Below are positions 25,341 through 33,798 of a stretch of DNA of 64,000 nt, piece after piece; within the stretch, counting starts at the first letter, position 1; the number at the start of each line of letters is the position of its first letter. The stretch is from the IMG/VR virus record IMGVR_UViG_3300041964_000014, positions 47,189-111,188 of that record; one strand, written 5' to 3'. The position numbers were made by a program, and so were the translations under genes. The notes beneath the pieces are model-generated. The model did not search any database. It saw only the letters and a program-made list of their open reading frames with translations, and had not been told where the DNA came from. This stretch comes from a virus.

Positions 25341-25823
25341 ATGGCTACTTCAACTCTTACAGCTTCAACTGAAACAATTACTCACAACATGACTGCGTAT
25401 GAACTAGCTCTTGCCCCTATTATTTCGGACGAGGCTACATCTTTGTTCGTGCTATCGGCTCTTTATGGAGAGGAGGTAGAAACAATTTTTGAAGATTATC
25501 AGGGAAAAGCTATTACTCGAACAGGAGCAATTGCTAGTCAATTCAAATTAAACACTTGGGAGATTGCCGCTAAAAGAGCAATGTATAAAGACTTTTTCTT
25601 GAAGCTGGGCTGCATTCGGGAAGAGTTAGATAGTACTACTACCCTTCGAGGAATGTTGTTAACTAAGTATAAGTCTCACACTGTCACATGGGGAATGTCT
25701 CCATCAGGTGTTGTAGCTATTCTATTAAATAGCAGTCCTGATTTTAATACACTACTAAGTCTGTTATTGGGGATTAATCTCCCACCAGGCTTTAGTCTGG
25801 GTGCATTGGATGCTATGATTTAA
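25341..25823 (+). CDS. Hypothetical protein, 160 aa
   Basis: Unrecognised protein, mostly helical. A reverse copy of the dispersed repeat at 25417-25430 encodes PIISDEA within it. The C-terminus is glycine/leucine-rich and could be mildly hydrophobic. Confidence 0.6.
   Translation: MATSTLTASTETITHNMTAYELALAPIISDEATSLFVLSALYGEEVETIFEDYQGKAITRTGAIASQFKLNTWEIAAKRAMYKDFFLKLGCIREELDSTTTLRGMLLTKYKSHTVTWGMSPSGVVAILLNSSPDFNTLLSLLLGINLPPGFSLGALDAMI
25417..25430 (-). repeat. Dispersed repeat inside a gene, reverse
   Basis: CTATTATTTCGGAC, in frame in the 160-aa gene. Confidence 0.8.
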
Positions 25824-25851
25824 ACCACATTACACCAATCCAAAGGCACAT

Positions 25852-26025
25852 ATGCACTTCGCAACACTATCTCTAACAATGGGAGACTGTCCCTCAACAC
25901 TACTAGCAGAACTTCGTCAGCTAGAGAAAGAACTAACTAATCCAAATTTATCTGATATAGTTAGATACGCGAAGGTGCGAAGACGGGATACCTTGCTAAG
26001 TCTGCAAAGACGTGGCAAGTTTTAA
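25852..26025 (+). CDS. Small hypothetical protein, 57 aa
   Basis: The product is helical with a basic C-terminus (RYAKVRRRDTLLSLQRRGKF). No family recognised. Preceded by AAAGG. Confidence 0.5.
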   Translation: MHFATLSLTMGDCPSTLLAELRQLEKELTNPNLSDIVRYAKVRRRDTLLSLQRRGKF

Positions 26026-26112
26026 GTGAAGTACGATGGGGGCTGACAACCCCCTTTTCAGTTAGTACTTTATAATGGACTATAACTATGCTACAACTCA
26101 TTCACCAAAACA

Positions 26113-26409
26113 ATGCAACGATACGATCAAGCAGTAGCAATCGAGACAGACGGGAGTATTAGATGTTGTAACGGTAAGACGCGTGTTTATACCGTGGAAT
26201 ACGAAAATGCTGGTTATATCAAGCTATTTGATGTACCCGGCATATTATTTGACAGTAATGGGAATATTGTTGTTATGAGTGCTGTAGACAGATTTTCCGT
26301 AGATAGCGGGGAAGAACTAACTGCACATTCTGTTGTGAGGTCGAACGTTAATTGGTCACCTGGCGTATCGCTTAGGTACGCTTGTTCTTTGTTAAATAAA
26401 TTTAAATAA
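26113..26409 (+). CDS. Hypothetical protein, 98 aa
   Basis: Small beta-rich soluble protein of unknown function, directly upstream of the broken RecA-fold ATPase gene. Confidence 0.6.
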   Translation: MQRYDQAVAIETDGSIRCCNGKTRVYTVEYENAGYIKLFDVPGILFDSNGNIVVMSAVDRFSVDSGEELTAHSVVRSNVNWSPGVSLRYACSLLNKFK

Positions 26410-26416
26410 TTATATA

Positions 26417-27396
26417 ATGGCTAAGAAAATTTATCTTCGAGAAAGCTTCACGCAAGAAGCTAAAAGCCCGTATATGTATTTATGGTTTAAGCGGTAGCGG
26501 AAAAAGCTACGGAGCTTTGCAGATTGCTACATTACTAGCTCAGGGAAAACCTATTGTTGTAATCGATACAGAGAATGGGACTTCATCGATATACGCCAAA
26601 GGCGACGATGGTGTAGGTTTTGATTTTGACACTATAGTTTTGGACGGAGACTATAGTATGGATACATTAGTTGCTTGCTTTCAACAAGCAGAAGCTCATG
26701 TAGGCGCAGGGGAGTCATCATTATTGACAGCACCTCGAAGTTTTGGGCAGGTACAAATGGTGCATTAGATGAAGTAAATAAGTTAACCGGAGGTAATCAA
26801 GCTAAAACCGAGATGCTTGGAACACCGTTACCCCTAAAATTGGTAAAGCTATTGAGACGATTTCTTCTAGTAAATCAGCTCATGTGATTTGCACATTCCG
26901 ATGCAAGTCCGAAACAATACAGGAAGAGTACGTCGATTACAAGGGTAAAACTCGAACTAAAGCCACAAAAGTTGGATTGGCTCCAGTATTCAAGGATGGT
27001 ATTGAGTATGAGTTTGATGTAGCTCTCGAAGCCTCTTTAGTCACTAACAAAGACGGTACAGATAGTCAAGTTATTCGTGTAAGCAAACCGCCTCGTTTCC
27101 GTGAGTTTACTAAATTAAATGCATCGATTTACGGAGATGTGGAAGGAACAACTATGTGGGATGCAGAAGCTTTTGTTAAAACACTGCTGTACCGCTTAGA
27201 TCAAGGAGAAGATCCCGAACAAAAGCGTAAAGACAAAGCTCGTGAAGCTATAGGGCAGTTACTACTTCAGTACGAGGAGTTAAAGCATGAACCATATGCT
27301 GTAGAATTGAATCCGGAAGCCACCATTCCAGAACTACAAACATACTATTTACAACTAGCTAAAGAGGTAAAGGAACTTGAATCAGTCCCACAATAA
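26417..27396 (+). pseudogene. RecA-fold (Sak4-like) ATPase, three frameshifts
   Basis: Reading across frames restores one protein of about 325 residues. Frame 1 gives MAKKIYLRESFTQEAK. Frame 2 gives the Walker A region (ARICIYGLSGSGKSYGALQI) and VVIDTENGTSS. Frame 3 gives Walker B (IIIDSTSKFWAGTNGALDEV). Frame 4 gives the HVICTFRCKSE and KVGLAPVFKDGIEYEFDV regions typical of phage Sak4-type single-strand annealing ATPases. Breaks lie near 26460, 26712 and 26816; the first looks like a gained A, the other two like a lost base. It may be inactive, or the breaks may be sequencing errors. SSB and a nuclease follow, so a recombination role fits. Confidence 0.8.
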
Positions 27397-27496
27397 AGAA
27401 CGAAAGCCTGTCATTATCAATGGCAAACCTGTGCCATACGAAGACGTGTTTGGCGATGATATAGATACTACAACTAAATCTCAGCCTCGCCGTTAA
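27377..27496 (+). CDS. Possible small protein, 39 aa (TTG start)
   Basis: Open frame from TTG at 27377 overlapping the ATPase remnant, encoding a polar, charged peptide (KERKPVIINGKPVPYEDVFG). Its sense looks protein-like, but the start is weak. Confidence 0.35.
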   Translation: MNQSHNKERKPVIINGKPVPYEDVFGDDIDTTTKSQPRR

Positions 27497-27515
27497 CCCA
27501 AAGTAAAAGTAAGTA

Positions 27516-27564
27516 GTCCGAAATAATAAGTAGTCATTCCTCCGTGGCTCTTATTGTTTCGGAC
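27516..27564. repeat. Inverted pair of the dispersed repeat
   Basis: Exact left arm GTCCGAAATAATAAG and right arm CTTATTGTTTCGGAC. The rest of 27565-27717 is non-coding; a GTTATTATC/GATAATAAC stem lies near 27612-27635. Confidence 0.9.
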
Positions 27565-27717
27565 TCTTTATTTGTCAGCTCCTCATTTATGCGGAACTCA
27601 GACTGTATGGGGTTATTATCAGTAAAGATAATAACTAACAAGGAGGTTTTAGTGTTTAATGGGTAGGGATTGTTCGTTTATGCGTGAGATTACTAAAAGT
27701 TAAATAAATGCAGAATT

Positions 27718-28479
27718 ATGGCTAATTTAGTTCGCTACGATCACGATGGTTTAGAGTTGGTTATCGATACGGAGACCGGAGAGAGTTTTGCCACTATTTC
27801 GGGTTATGCTCGAATGGTAGGAAAAGATAAATCAACTATCTCACGCCGATGCGATGGTGTTGCATCAGGAGTCGTAGGAACGGCTGAAATTCCCACAGAG
27901 AGGGGGTTACGAACCGTTGCAATGATTCCGGAATCATTAATTACCGAATGGGTGGTTAAAGATAACCCCGATTTAGCTGTGCAACTTATGAGAGCAGGGG
28001 TTCGAGTATTCCTACATAAGCTGGCGGGATATACCGTTACATCTACTGTAGTAGCCCCGCAGCCGCACGATATTAGTAAGTTAGTCGAACTAGTTACGGA
28101 GGTGAATCAAAAGCTACAGCAGCAGGAAACACAACTGCTGATGATGACTGTTGATAAAGCAAAACTAGACAAGCTTCAACAAGAAAGGGAGGAATTGGAA
28201 ACTGCATCTCAAGTACATCCAGGATGCGCTGACGTACTTGCTGAAGAAACCGATTGTCCATACCCAAGAGATTTGACTCTTACGGTTGCTCAGTACCTTA
28301 AGTTCAAAGAGTTAGAAGGAGAAACATTGTACCATGCAATGACAAAGAAAGCGGCACAGTATTACCGATTTGCCAAAAAGTGTTCGCCGCCTAAGAACAC
28401 TAAGCAACAAAACATCTACACCGGGAGTGCCATTCTGTATTTAGACGAAGCACTAAAATCTGTGCTAAATCTAAGCTAG
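27718..28479 (+). CDS. Regulator-like protein with the shared C-terminal module
   Basis: 253 residues. The N-terminal 100 residues (ELVIDTETGESFATISGYAR, then KSTISRRC) suggest an HTH-bearing phage regulator. A coiled coil follows at about 115-165. The C-terminal 85 residues begin HPGCADVL and include KKAAQYYRFAKKC and YLDEALKSVLNL, the module also found at 12442, 36776 and 49483. A DNA-binding regulatory role is likely; the specific target is unknown. It sits just upstream of SSB and the replication genes. Confidence 0.75.
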   Translation: MANLVRYDHDGLELVIDTETGESFATISGYARMVGKDKSTISRRCDGVASGVVGTAEIPTERGLRTVAMIPESLITEWVVKDNPDLAVQLMRAGVRVFLHKLAGYTVTSTVVAPQPHDISKLVELVTEVNQKLQQQETQLLMMTVDKAKLDKLQQEREELETASQVHPGCADVLAEETDCPYPRDLTLTVAQYLKFKELEGETLYHAMTKKAAQYYRFAKKCSPPKNTKQQNIYTGSAILYLDEALKSVLNLS

Positions 28480-28532
28480 AATTAACTTACCTACAACGCG
28501 TTTAACTAGATAACTATATACCGATTAATATT

Positions 28533-28949
28533 ATGGCAGTTACAATTTGTGGTTCTTTTCGTGTTACTAATATTCGCCAGAGTGATAAAGTCAATGCTGT
28601 TAACTTCAAAGCCAGCGCTCCGATTGGTCGTAAGAACACTGAAGGCAAAAAAGAATATGTGAATATTGACTGCACTCTTTGGGGTGTGCAAGGGGAGAAA
28701 GTATTTTTGCCGTATGTTAAAGAAGGTGACTACATAACTCTTACTTTAGATTGGGAGGCTCTGAGTATCTGGGAAGCTTCGGGTAAGACGGGTATCAACA
28801 TCAAAGCCACAGTACTTACTATCACTTTGCTGAATCAATCGGCAGTTGCTGTCGAAGTATCTGCCAGTGCTGACGATTTAACTGAGGCTACGAACACTAC
28901 AGCTCCAAATGTATCGGCGGAAGCTACCAAAGACGGTATCCCGTTCTAA
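28533..28949 (+). CDS. ssb: Single-stranded DNA-binding protein
   Basis: 138 residues with an OB-fold pattern (NFKASAPIGRKNTEGKKEYV, NIDCTLWG, YITLTLDWEALSIWE) and the diagnostic C-terminal acidic tip ending DGIPF, which recruits partner proteins. It coats single-stranded DNA in replication and recombination. It lies between the regulator gene and the nuclease gene in the replication block. Confidence 0.85.
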   Translation: MAVTICGSFRVTNIRQSDKVNAVNFKASAPIGRKNTEGKKEYVNIDCTLWGVQGEKVFLPYVKEGDYITLTLDWEALSIWEASGKTGINIKATVLTITLLNQSAVAVEVSASADDLTEATNTTAPNVSAEATKDGIPF

Positions 28950-29012
28950 GTCTTAGTTCCACGTCTGGCTCCTAAATAGCTTACACTGGTCATTAGTTGT
29001 TCTTCTATACTA

Positions 29013-29951
29013 ATGACCAGTTTTTTAGATATTGATGACAGTTTCATACAGCAAACTGAAATTAACGGTGTTAGGTATTACGAAGTTATGGGGGATTATG
29101 GTCAACGCAAATATCCGAGTGTATCTACACTAGTTAATAGCTTCAAGAGTACAGAGGGACTAAAAATTTGGGCAACGAATCTCGGATACGAAACAATTAC
29201 ACCGGAAGAACAGGCAGCGCTATCGTCCGAAACAATAAGAGAACTTGTGGAGAGTAGAGGTAAAGTAGCCGCTAATAATATTCGAGATAGTGCTGCAAGA
29301 CGAGGCACAAAAACCCACGACTTGTGTGAGAAATATTTTAAGTACGGGACTGTATCAGATGACCCTTGTTTCCAGAGATTACTACCGTTCTTGAAAATAT
29401 GTGAACCACTTACCGTCGAAACCAAGGTGAAATGGGAGTGGAGACCCAGCCCTGATGTTGTAGTAGATTTACCTGAAAATACAGTAGTCGGTTGGTCAGG
29501 TCGATTAGACAAAGTGGGTAAAGTGGATTTAACTAAACTGTATACTGAGCATGGCGTGTTACTTGGTAATACGTCTACTCCGGCTATTATTGATTACAAG
29601 ACCTGGGACAAAGCTAAATACAATAGTGGACAAACTAAAGCAGGAAGTAAATATTATCCGCTGCTAAGTTACTACCTACAGTTGTCAGCGTATTTAGCTG
29701 GCTTTAATCAGTGTAAGTACTACTCGCAATTAGTTGATGATGCTTTCTTAGTAGGTGTAACTGTAACTTGCAGAGAACCTTGGATATACCATATTAATTT
29801 AGAGAAGGTTAATTTTTATTTTAAAGAGCTTAAGGCAATGGTGTTAGCTTACTACAAGTTAGGTACTTACTCTTGGGAAGCATTAGAAGAAAAGGTAGAA
29901 CCTTACTTAGGAGAAAGAGTATATATTAATGCACCTAAATTACCGTTTTAA
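29013..29951 (+). CDS. PD-(D/E)XK nuclease family exonuclease
   Basis: 312 residues. Seen: RGTKTHDLCEKYFKYG (helix with the conserved G-x-x-x-H), VVGWSGRLDKVG (acidic catalytic position), AIIDYKTWDKAKYN (D-x-K catalytic motif), and YYLQLSAYLAGFNQ (helix packing on the active site). This is the RecB/Cas4-type nuclease layout, used by phage exonucleases in recombination and DNA processing. An exact in-gene repeat variant lies at 29225 (SETIREL). Next to SSB and the broken annealing ATPase, it probably forms part of a recombination set. Confidence 0.88.
   Translation: MTSFLDIDDSFIQQTEINGVRYYEVMGDYGQRKYPSVSTLVNSFKSTEGLKIWATNLGYETITPEEQAALSSETIRELVESRGKVAANNIRDSAARRGTKTHDLCEKYFKYGTVSDDPCFQRLLPFLKICEPLTVETKVKWEWRPSPDVVVDLPENTVVGWSGRLDKVGKVDLTKLYTEHGVLLGNTSTPAIIDYKTWDKAKYNSGQTKAGSKYYPLLSYYLQLSAYLAGFNQCKYYSQLVDDAFLVGVTVTCREPWIYHINLEKVNFYFKELKAMVLAYYKLGTYSWEALEEKVEPYLGERVYINAPKLPF
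29225..29239 (+). repeat. Dispersed repeat inside the nuclease gene
   Basis: GTCCGAAACAATAAG, in frame (SSETIRE). Confidence 0.8.
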
Positions 29952-29973
29952 TAAGCGTATTGTTAAATAACAA

Positions 29974-30378
29974 ATGGACTACGAATTAACTCATTTGGCT
30001 GAGATTAAATCAGGGGATTTAATATTACTAGACTGCTTTTATCTTGCAGGATTAGTAAATGTGCTTAATATTAAACAGAATATAAGAACAAGTAGTTTTA
30101 CACTACTACTATCTTATGCAAAGTTACTGTCAGGACACGTATATACAATTATCGTATCTAAAGACCAAAGTAACGTAGTTAGATTTAATCGATCTAGATT
30201 ATTAGATTTAAAGTATCTTGCTTTAAGAGAAGTACCACTTAGTGCCACTATATTTTACAAACACAAACTATGGAGTTTAACTGAGTTAACAAATAATAAA
30301 GAGTTTAATCCACCAGATTATGTATGGTCTATTACAAAGAGTTGTGACGCACCTAATACTTTATCGTTTTTATTGTAG
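29974..30378 (+). CDS. Hypothetical protein, 134 aa, paralogue pair A
   Basis: Unrecognised. Ends DAPNTLSFLL, and the gene at 30390 ends IAPDNLAFQL; the regions before these (VWSITKSCD / VWVVDHFPI) also correspond. The two are probably diverged tandem duplicates with a beta-rich fold. Confidence 0.6.
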   Translation: MDYELTHLAEIKSGDLILLDCFYLAGLVNVLNIKQNIRTSSFTLLLSYAKLLSGHVYTIIVSKDQSNVVRFNRSRLLDLKYLALREVPLSATIFYKHKLWSLTELTNNKEFNPPDYVWSITKSCDAPNTLSFLL

Positions 30379-30389
30379 GTAATTTAGCT

Positions 30390-30791
30390 ATGTTTAACTT
30401 CGATAAGTATCAAATAGCCAGTGTTCTTAGTTTACAAATCAACGATAAAGTAATAGTAGATAACCTAAATAGAGACGGATTATTAGTAGTTAAAAAGATA
30501 TCTATACATACTGATAATGAGCCGTATACTACAATATCTTTTGAAACTGAGTTTGGAGATATAGTTAGCGATGATTATTACACTGAAGAGTTTAAAGTAT
30601 TAAAGCTACTAGACCATAATCTAGACGTTATGTTTAGGTTCACAAAAAGAGTAGAAGATAATGCTGTAGTTTTTTACGGTGGTGAACTGTATCCAGCTTT
30701 TGAGCTAAAAAGTAGAAGGTACAAACCATTCAAAGTGTGGGTAGTAGATCACTTTCCTATTGCACCCGACAATTTAGCCTTTCAACTATAA
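30390..30791 (+). CDS. Hypothetical protein, 133 aa, paralogue pair B
   Basis: Tandem partner of the gene at 29974 with similar length and C-terminal pattern. Codon use is AT-rich compared with the replication genes. Function unknown. Confidence 0.6.
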   Translation: MFNFDKYQIASVLSLQINDKVIVDNLNRDGLLVVKKISIHTDNEPYTTISFETEFGDIVSDDYYTEEFKVLKLLDHNLDVMFRFTKRVEDNAVVFYGGELYPAFELKSRRYKPFKVWVVDHFPIAPDNLAFQL

Positions 30792-30884
30792 ATGAAATAC
30801 CAAATAGTCGAAGTACACAGTCTCCAGCTTTCGACTGTGATACCTCTAAAATAAAAAGAGGCAGTCTTCCCAAAACCACCCCTT

Positions 30885-31700
30885 ATGGATATTACACGAT
30901 ATTTAGGACAACCGAAAGGATTTATAGGTTCCACGGTTGCTGTTTACGTTTGTCCTTGTTGTAACAAGGATCTAAAAGTAAATATAGCAATAAAAACAAA
31001 ACCTTACAAATGCTGGAGTGGTGGTTGTACTCCAGATCAGATCCGGGCTAAGTTGAAGCTAACCGTACTTCCCAAGTCCGAAATAATAAGCCAGCCAGCT
31101 TACAACATTCAGCCAATCCACTTAAGTAGCATAGATCCCCTATTTATTTCGGACTATGTTCCTCCTATCGCGGTACGACGTAATATAATTCACGACGGCA
31201 AGGCAGCGGTAAGTACTACTTATAGGTACTCATCTACACATCAAGTACAACGTATAGATTTCCTAGACGGTAGTAAGAAAAAGTTTCTGCCGTCTTATAT
31301 ATTTGAAGGAAACAGAAAATACGGGGCAGATTACAATTGCCCACTGTTTAACGAAGAATTTATTAAAGATGAGGGTAAAACAATCTATATGGTGGAGGGA
31401 GAAAAATGTGCTGTAACAATGACACAAGCATTAGGGCTGTTAGCTGTAAGTCCACCGGGATTTGGATGGAACGAAAAGTATTTAAGACCTAGACTGCAAA
31501 TACTCTCTAAGAAAATATCGGGGATTGTAATTCTGCCTGACAATGATAAAGCTGGTATAACCAAAGCGGATTTATTACGAACAGTAGCTTGGACAGTCGG
31601 GATTCCCACTAAGTTAGTTAAGTTCCCAGAAGCCCAAGACAGTGAAGATATAGCTGATCTGATATATAGAAACGTTAATGTACTACCTTACTTAAAGTAA
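30885..31700 (+). CDS. DNA primase (zinc ribbon + TOPRIM)
   Basis: 271 residues. N-terminal zinc ribbon: VCPCCNKDL then KCWSGGC. TOPRIM catalytic motifs: YMVEGEKCAVTM (Glu) and VILPDNDKAGI (DxD-type), as in DnaG and phage gp4-type primases. It makes RNA primers for lagging-strand synthesis. The stop overlaps the start of the next gene, the RepA-like helicase, so the two are coupled. Two facing copies of the dispersed repeat lie inside it (31076, 31140), read in frame as PKSEIIS and PLFISDY. Confidence 0.88.
   Translation: MDITRYLGQPKGFIGSTVAVYVCPCCNKDLKVNIAIKTKPYKCWSGGCTPDQIRAKLKLTVLPKSEIISQPAYNIQPIHLSSIDPLFISDYVPPIAVRRNIIHDGKAAVSTTYRYSSTHQVQRIDFLDGSKKKFLPSYIFEGNRKYGADYNCPLFNEEFIKDEGKTIYMVEGEKCAVTMTQALGLLAVSPPGFGWNEKYLRPRLQILSKKISGIVILPDNDKAGITKADLLRTVAWTVGIPTKLVKFPEAQDSEDIADLIYRNVNVLPYLK
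31076..31154. repeat. Inverted repeat pair inside the primase gene
   Basis: Exact GTCCGAAATAATAAG at 31076-31090 and CTATTTATTTCGGAC at 31140-31154, both in frame, 49 bases apart; could form a hairpin in the mRNA. Confidence 0.9.
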
Positions 31701-33394
31701 TGCTTAATAACTTGTTAATCATGCTCAGTAATGAGCCAGATTCATCACGTCGGCTGGTGCTGATGGACGACTGGCTTGTGGATAACCCAGATATAATGTC
31801 CAAGGAAGAACTCGAAGATCAGTTCTATCAGTATCTCGAAGACATTACCCGAGAAAGATTATTGCTGATCCGGGACGCCCCGAATCCATTTAAAAGTGCG
31901 TCGTTGAAAAATGATTTAGTAAATTGGTTGAAACTATTTGTTTCGGACAAACAAGACCTTCAACGGTTAATAGAAACATACTCATCGGAGGCAAAAGAAG
32001 CCGAAACCTATACTCTCGCTCAGTTGCGGGAGTTAGCTAAAGACCATAAAGACTTTTACTTAGTTCAAGGACTAATAAGGAAGAATATATTACTACTTAT
32101 TGTTGGTGCGCCCAAGACAGGCAAGTCGCTATTTGCTACTAACCTAGCGGTACGGGTTATCCAGGGTGAGCCGTTTCTGAATAGAAATACTTATAAAAGC
32201 CGAGTATTATTTCTTCAAAACGAAGAAAACGTTATAAATACATATAAGCGTATTTATAACAATGGACTTCAGCTGCTAGAAGCACAAGAGCCAGAATTAT
32301 TTAATGAATTATTGGATAGTGAGAATCTGTTAATTGCCAAGCATCTTGACTTGGTAGTTGATAAGAAAACTATTATTAAAACTCTGGAAGAAAGTGAAGC
32401 CGATGTGCTAATCATCGACTCACTGGCTGCGTCTATACGTAAGTCCGGACTAACCGAATATTCCCCCGAACTAGCTGGTGTACTATACGATTATCAAGAG
32501 ATAGCGCATACTCGGAATGTAACTATCTTAGTACTGCATCATAGTACTAAGATGGATTCCACCGAAAGCAAAACATCAATGATACGAGGTGTTGGTGGTA
32601 GTAACGCATTAGTACGGGCTAATGACGGATTGTTTAAGCTACATCCACGTAAAGATGGTGATGTCGATTTATTTACCATTCCTCGGGATGGAAATCCCGA
32701 AGAGCTAGTAATCCGTTATGTAGAGGAGGAGGCATCGTTCTGGAGCTTCGAGGTTAAGGCAGAGAAGACTTTGTCTCCAGAAAACATAGCACTCCAGAAC
32801 TCTATTCTTCGTTTGTTGCTAGAGTCTTACTTGTTGTGGAAAGAATCAGTTACAGAAGATGATACAGAAGTTGGGGGTCTTAATTTAACTGAGCTAGTGG
32901 ATATCCTTGCTGTTCCACGGATGGATATTATCAAAAGGCTCAATCATATGTATGATACAGAAGGTATTTCCCGACGTATCTCCCAACGAAAATATGTGTA
33001 TCACATTCCTGCTAGTGGTGAAAGCTGGCTATTAGCTTACTTAGAGGTAGAGGAAGCTGAGAAACGGAGACAACAAGAACAGCAGGAAATAGACGCTCGG
33101 ATGGCAACTGCTGTCCGAAATACTAAGACGAGGGAAGAGTTTCTTGCTTTAATACAAAACTGGACAGACGAGGAAAAGAAACGGGTTTTTAATTTAATCG
33201 ACCCAGCTATTCGGCTAGAAAAAATGTTATTAGTAAACCCACCTAAGTATCCGGTTGGTACTGCTTTAACAGTAGAAGGCATCGAAGTATTCGTAGCAGA
33301 AGTCAAAATCAAGGAAGGTAAACACTTGTATAATATCCGTGATGCAGCAGGAAATGTATTAACCGAGTACTTGGAGGAACAGCTGAATACATGA
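31700..33394 (+). CDS. RepA-like replicative helicase/ATPase
   Basis: 564 residues. RecA-fold core: Walker A LLIVGAPKTGKSLFATNL, RVLFLQNEENVINTYKRIYN, Walker B ADVLIIDSLAASIRKSG, and TILVLHHSTKMDSTESKTSM with a RGVGGSNALVRANDG sensor-like region. This is the hexameric RepA/DnaB-type ATPase family. It starts at the primase stop and its last bases overlap the polymerase fragment start, giving a primase-helicase-polymerase order. The C-terminal 200 residues contain a winged-helix-like piece (LTELVDILAVPRMDIIKRLN). A dispersed repeat is inside it at 31936 and 33113. Confidence 0.85.
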   Translation: MLNNLLIMLSNEPDSSRRLVLMDDWLVDNPDIMSKEELEDQFYQYLEDITRERLLLIRDAPNPFKSASLKNDLVNWLKLFVSDKQDLQRLIETYSSEAKEAETYTLAQLRELAKDHKDFYLVQGLIRKNILLLIVGAPKTGKSLFATNLAVRVIQGEPFLNRNTYKSRVLFLQNEENVINTYKRIYNNGLQLLEAQEPELFNELLDSENLLIAKHLDLVVDKKTIIKTLEESEADVLIIDSLAASIRKSGLTEYSPELAGVLYDYQEIAHTRNVTILVLHHSTKMDSTESKTSMIRGVGGSNALVRANDGLFKLHPRKDGDVDLFTIPRDGNPEELVIRYVEEEASFWSFEVKAEKTLSPENIALQNSILRLLLESYLLWKESVTEDDTEVGGLNLTELVDILAVPRMDIIKRLNHMYDTEGISRRISQRKYVYHIPASGESWLLAYLEVEEAEKRRQQEQQEIDARMATAVRNTKTREEFLALIQNWTDEEKKRVFNLIDPAIRLEKMLLVNPPKYPVGTALTVEGIEVFVAEVKIKEGKHLYNIRDAAGNVLTEYLEEQLNT

Positions 33395-33798
33395 TACAAC
33401 CGTGTTTACTGGCTATGCTCCAGCCAGATGTACAGCTGGACAGCCATATTATTCTGATAGACCATCCGGATTTCTTTGACGCCCTCCGAGAGTTTCACAA
33501 TGCTGAGCTGTTTGGCTGTGACATCGAGACTTTTGGAGCCAAGGGGGAAATATTCGATAAAGAGAATGATGACGCTTTAGTGCCCTGGAAAGGATGTATC
33601 CGGCTGATTCAGATTGCTCTCCCAGTATCGCGGAGAGTCATTATTGTTGACCTTGGTGGACGGGAATACAAGCCTGTGCTGTATCCTGAGCGATATCGGC
33701 AGTTTGGAATAGTACTACTCACAAAGCTAGCGTGTCCGAAAACAAAAAGGTTGGACATAATTTCAAGTTTGATGGCAAGTTTTTGGCAGTGCATCTAG
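33391..33798 (+). CDS. DNA polymerase I N-terminal fragment (3'-5' exonuclease motif I)
   Basis: 135 residues, interrupted. Carries exonuclease motif I: GCDIETFGAKGEI (D44, E46). The remaining exonuclease motifs and the polymerase lie in another frame downstream (33732). The switch is at about 33734-33748, in a decayed copy of the dispersed repeat (GTCCGAAAACAAAAAGG) containing an A run. A single-base loss there would restore one protein. The fragment begins overlapping the helicase stop. Confidence 0.75.
   Translation: MIQPCLLAMLQPDVQLDSHIILIDHPDFFDALREFHNAELFGCDIETFGAKGEIFDKENDDALVPWKGCIRLIQIALPVSRRVIIVDLGGREYKPVLYPERYRQFGIVLLTKLACPKTKRLDIISSLMASFWQCI

Noticed and set aside
29102-29512. 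136-codon minus-strand frame opposite the nuclease
   Set aside because: Antisense shadow of a clear PD-(D/E)XK gene.
33391-33798. Programmed -1 frameshift in the polymerase
   Set aside because: A single-tRNA slip at A-AAA-AGG is possible, but there is no classic X-XXY-YYZ heptamer or downstream stem clearly positioned, and error or decay is equally likely. Left as an open question in findings.
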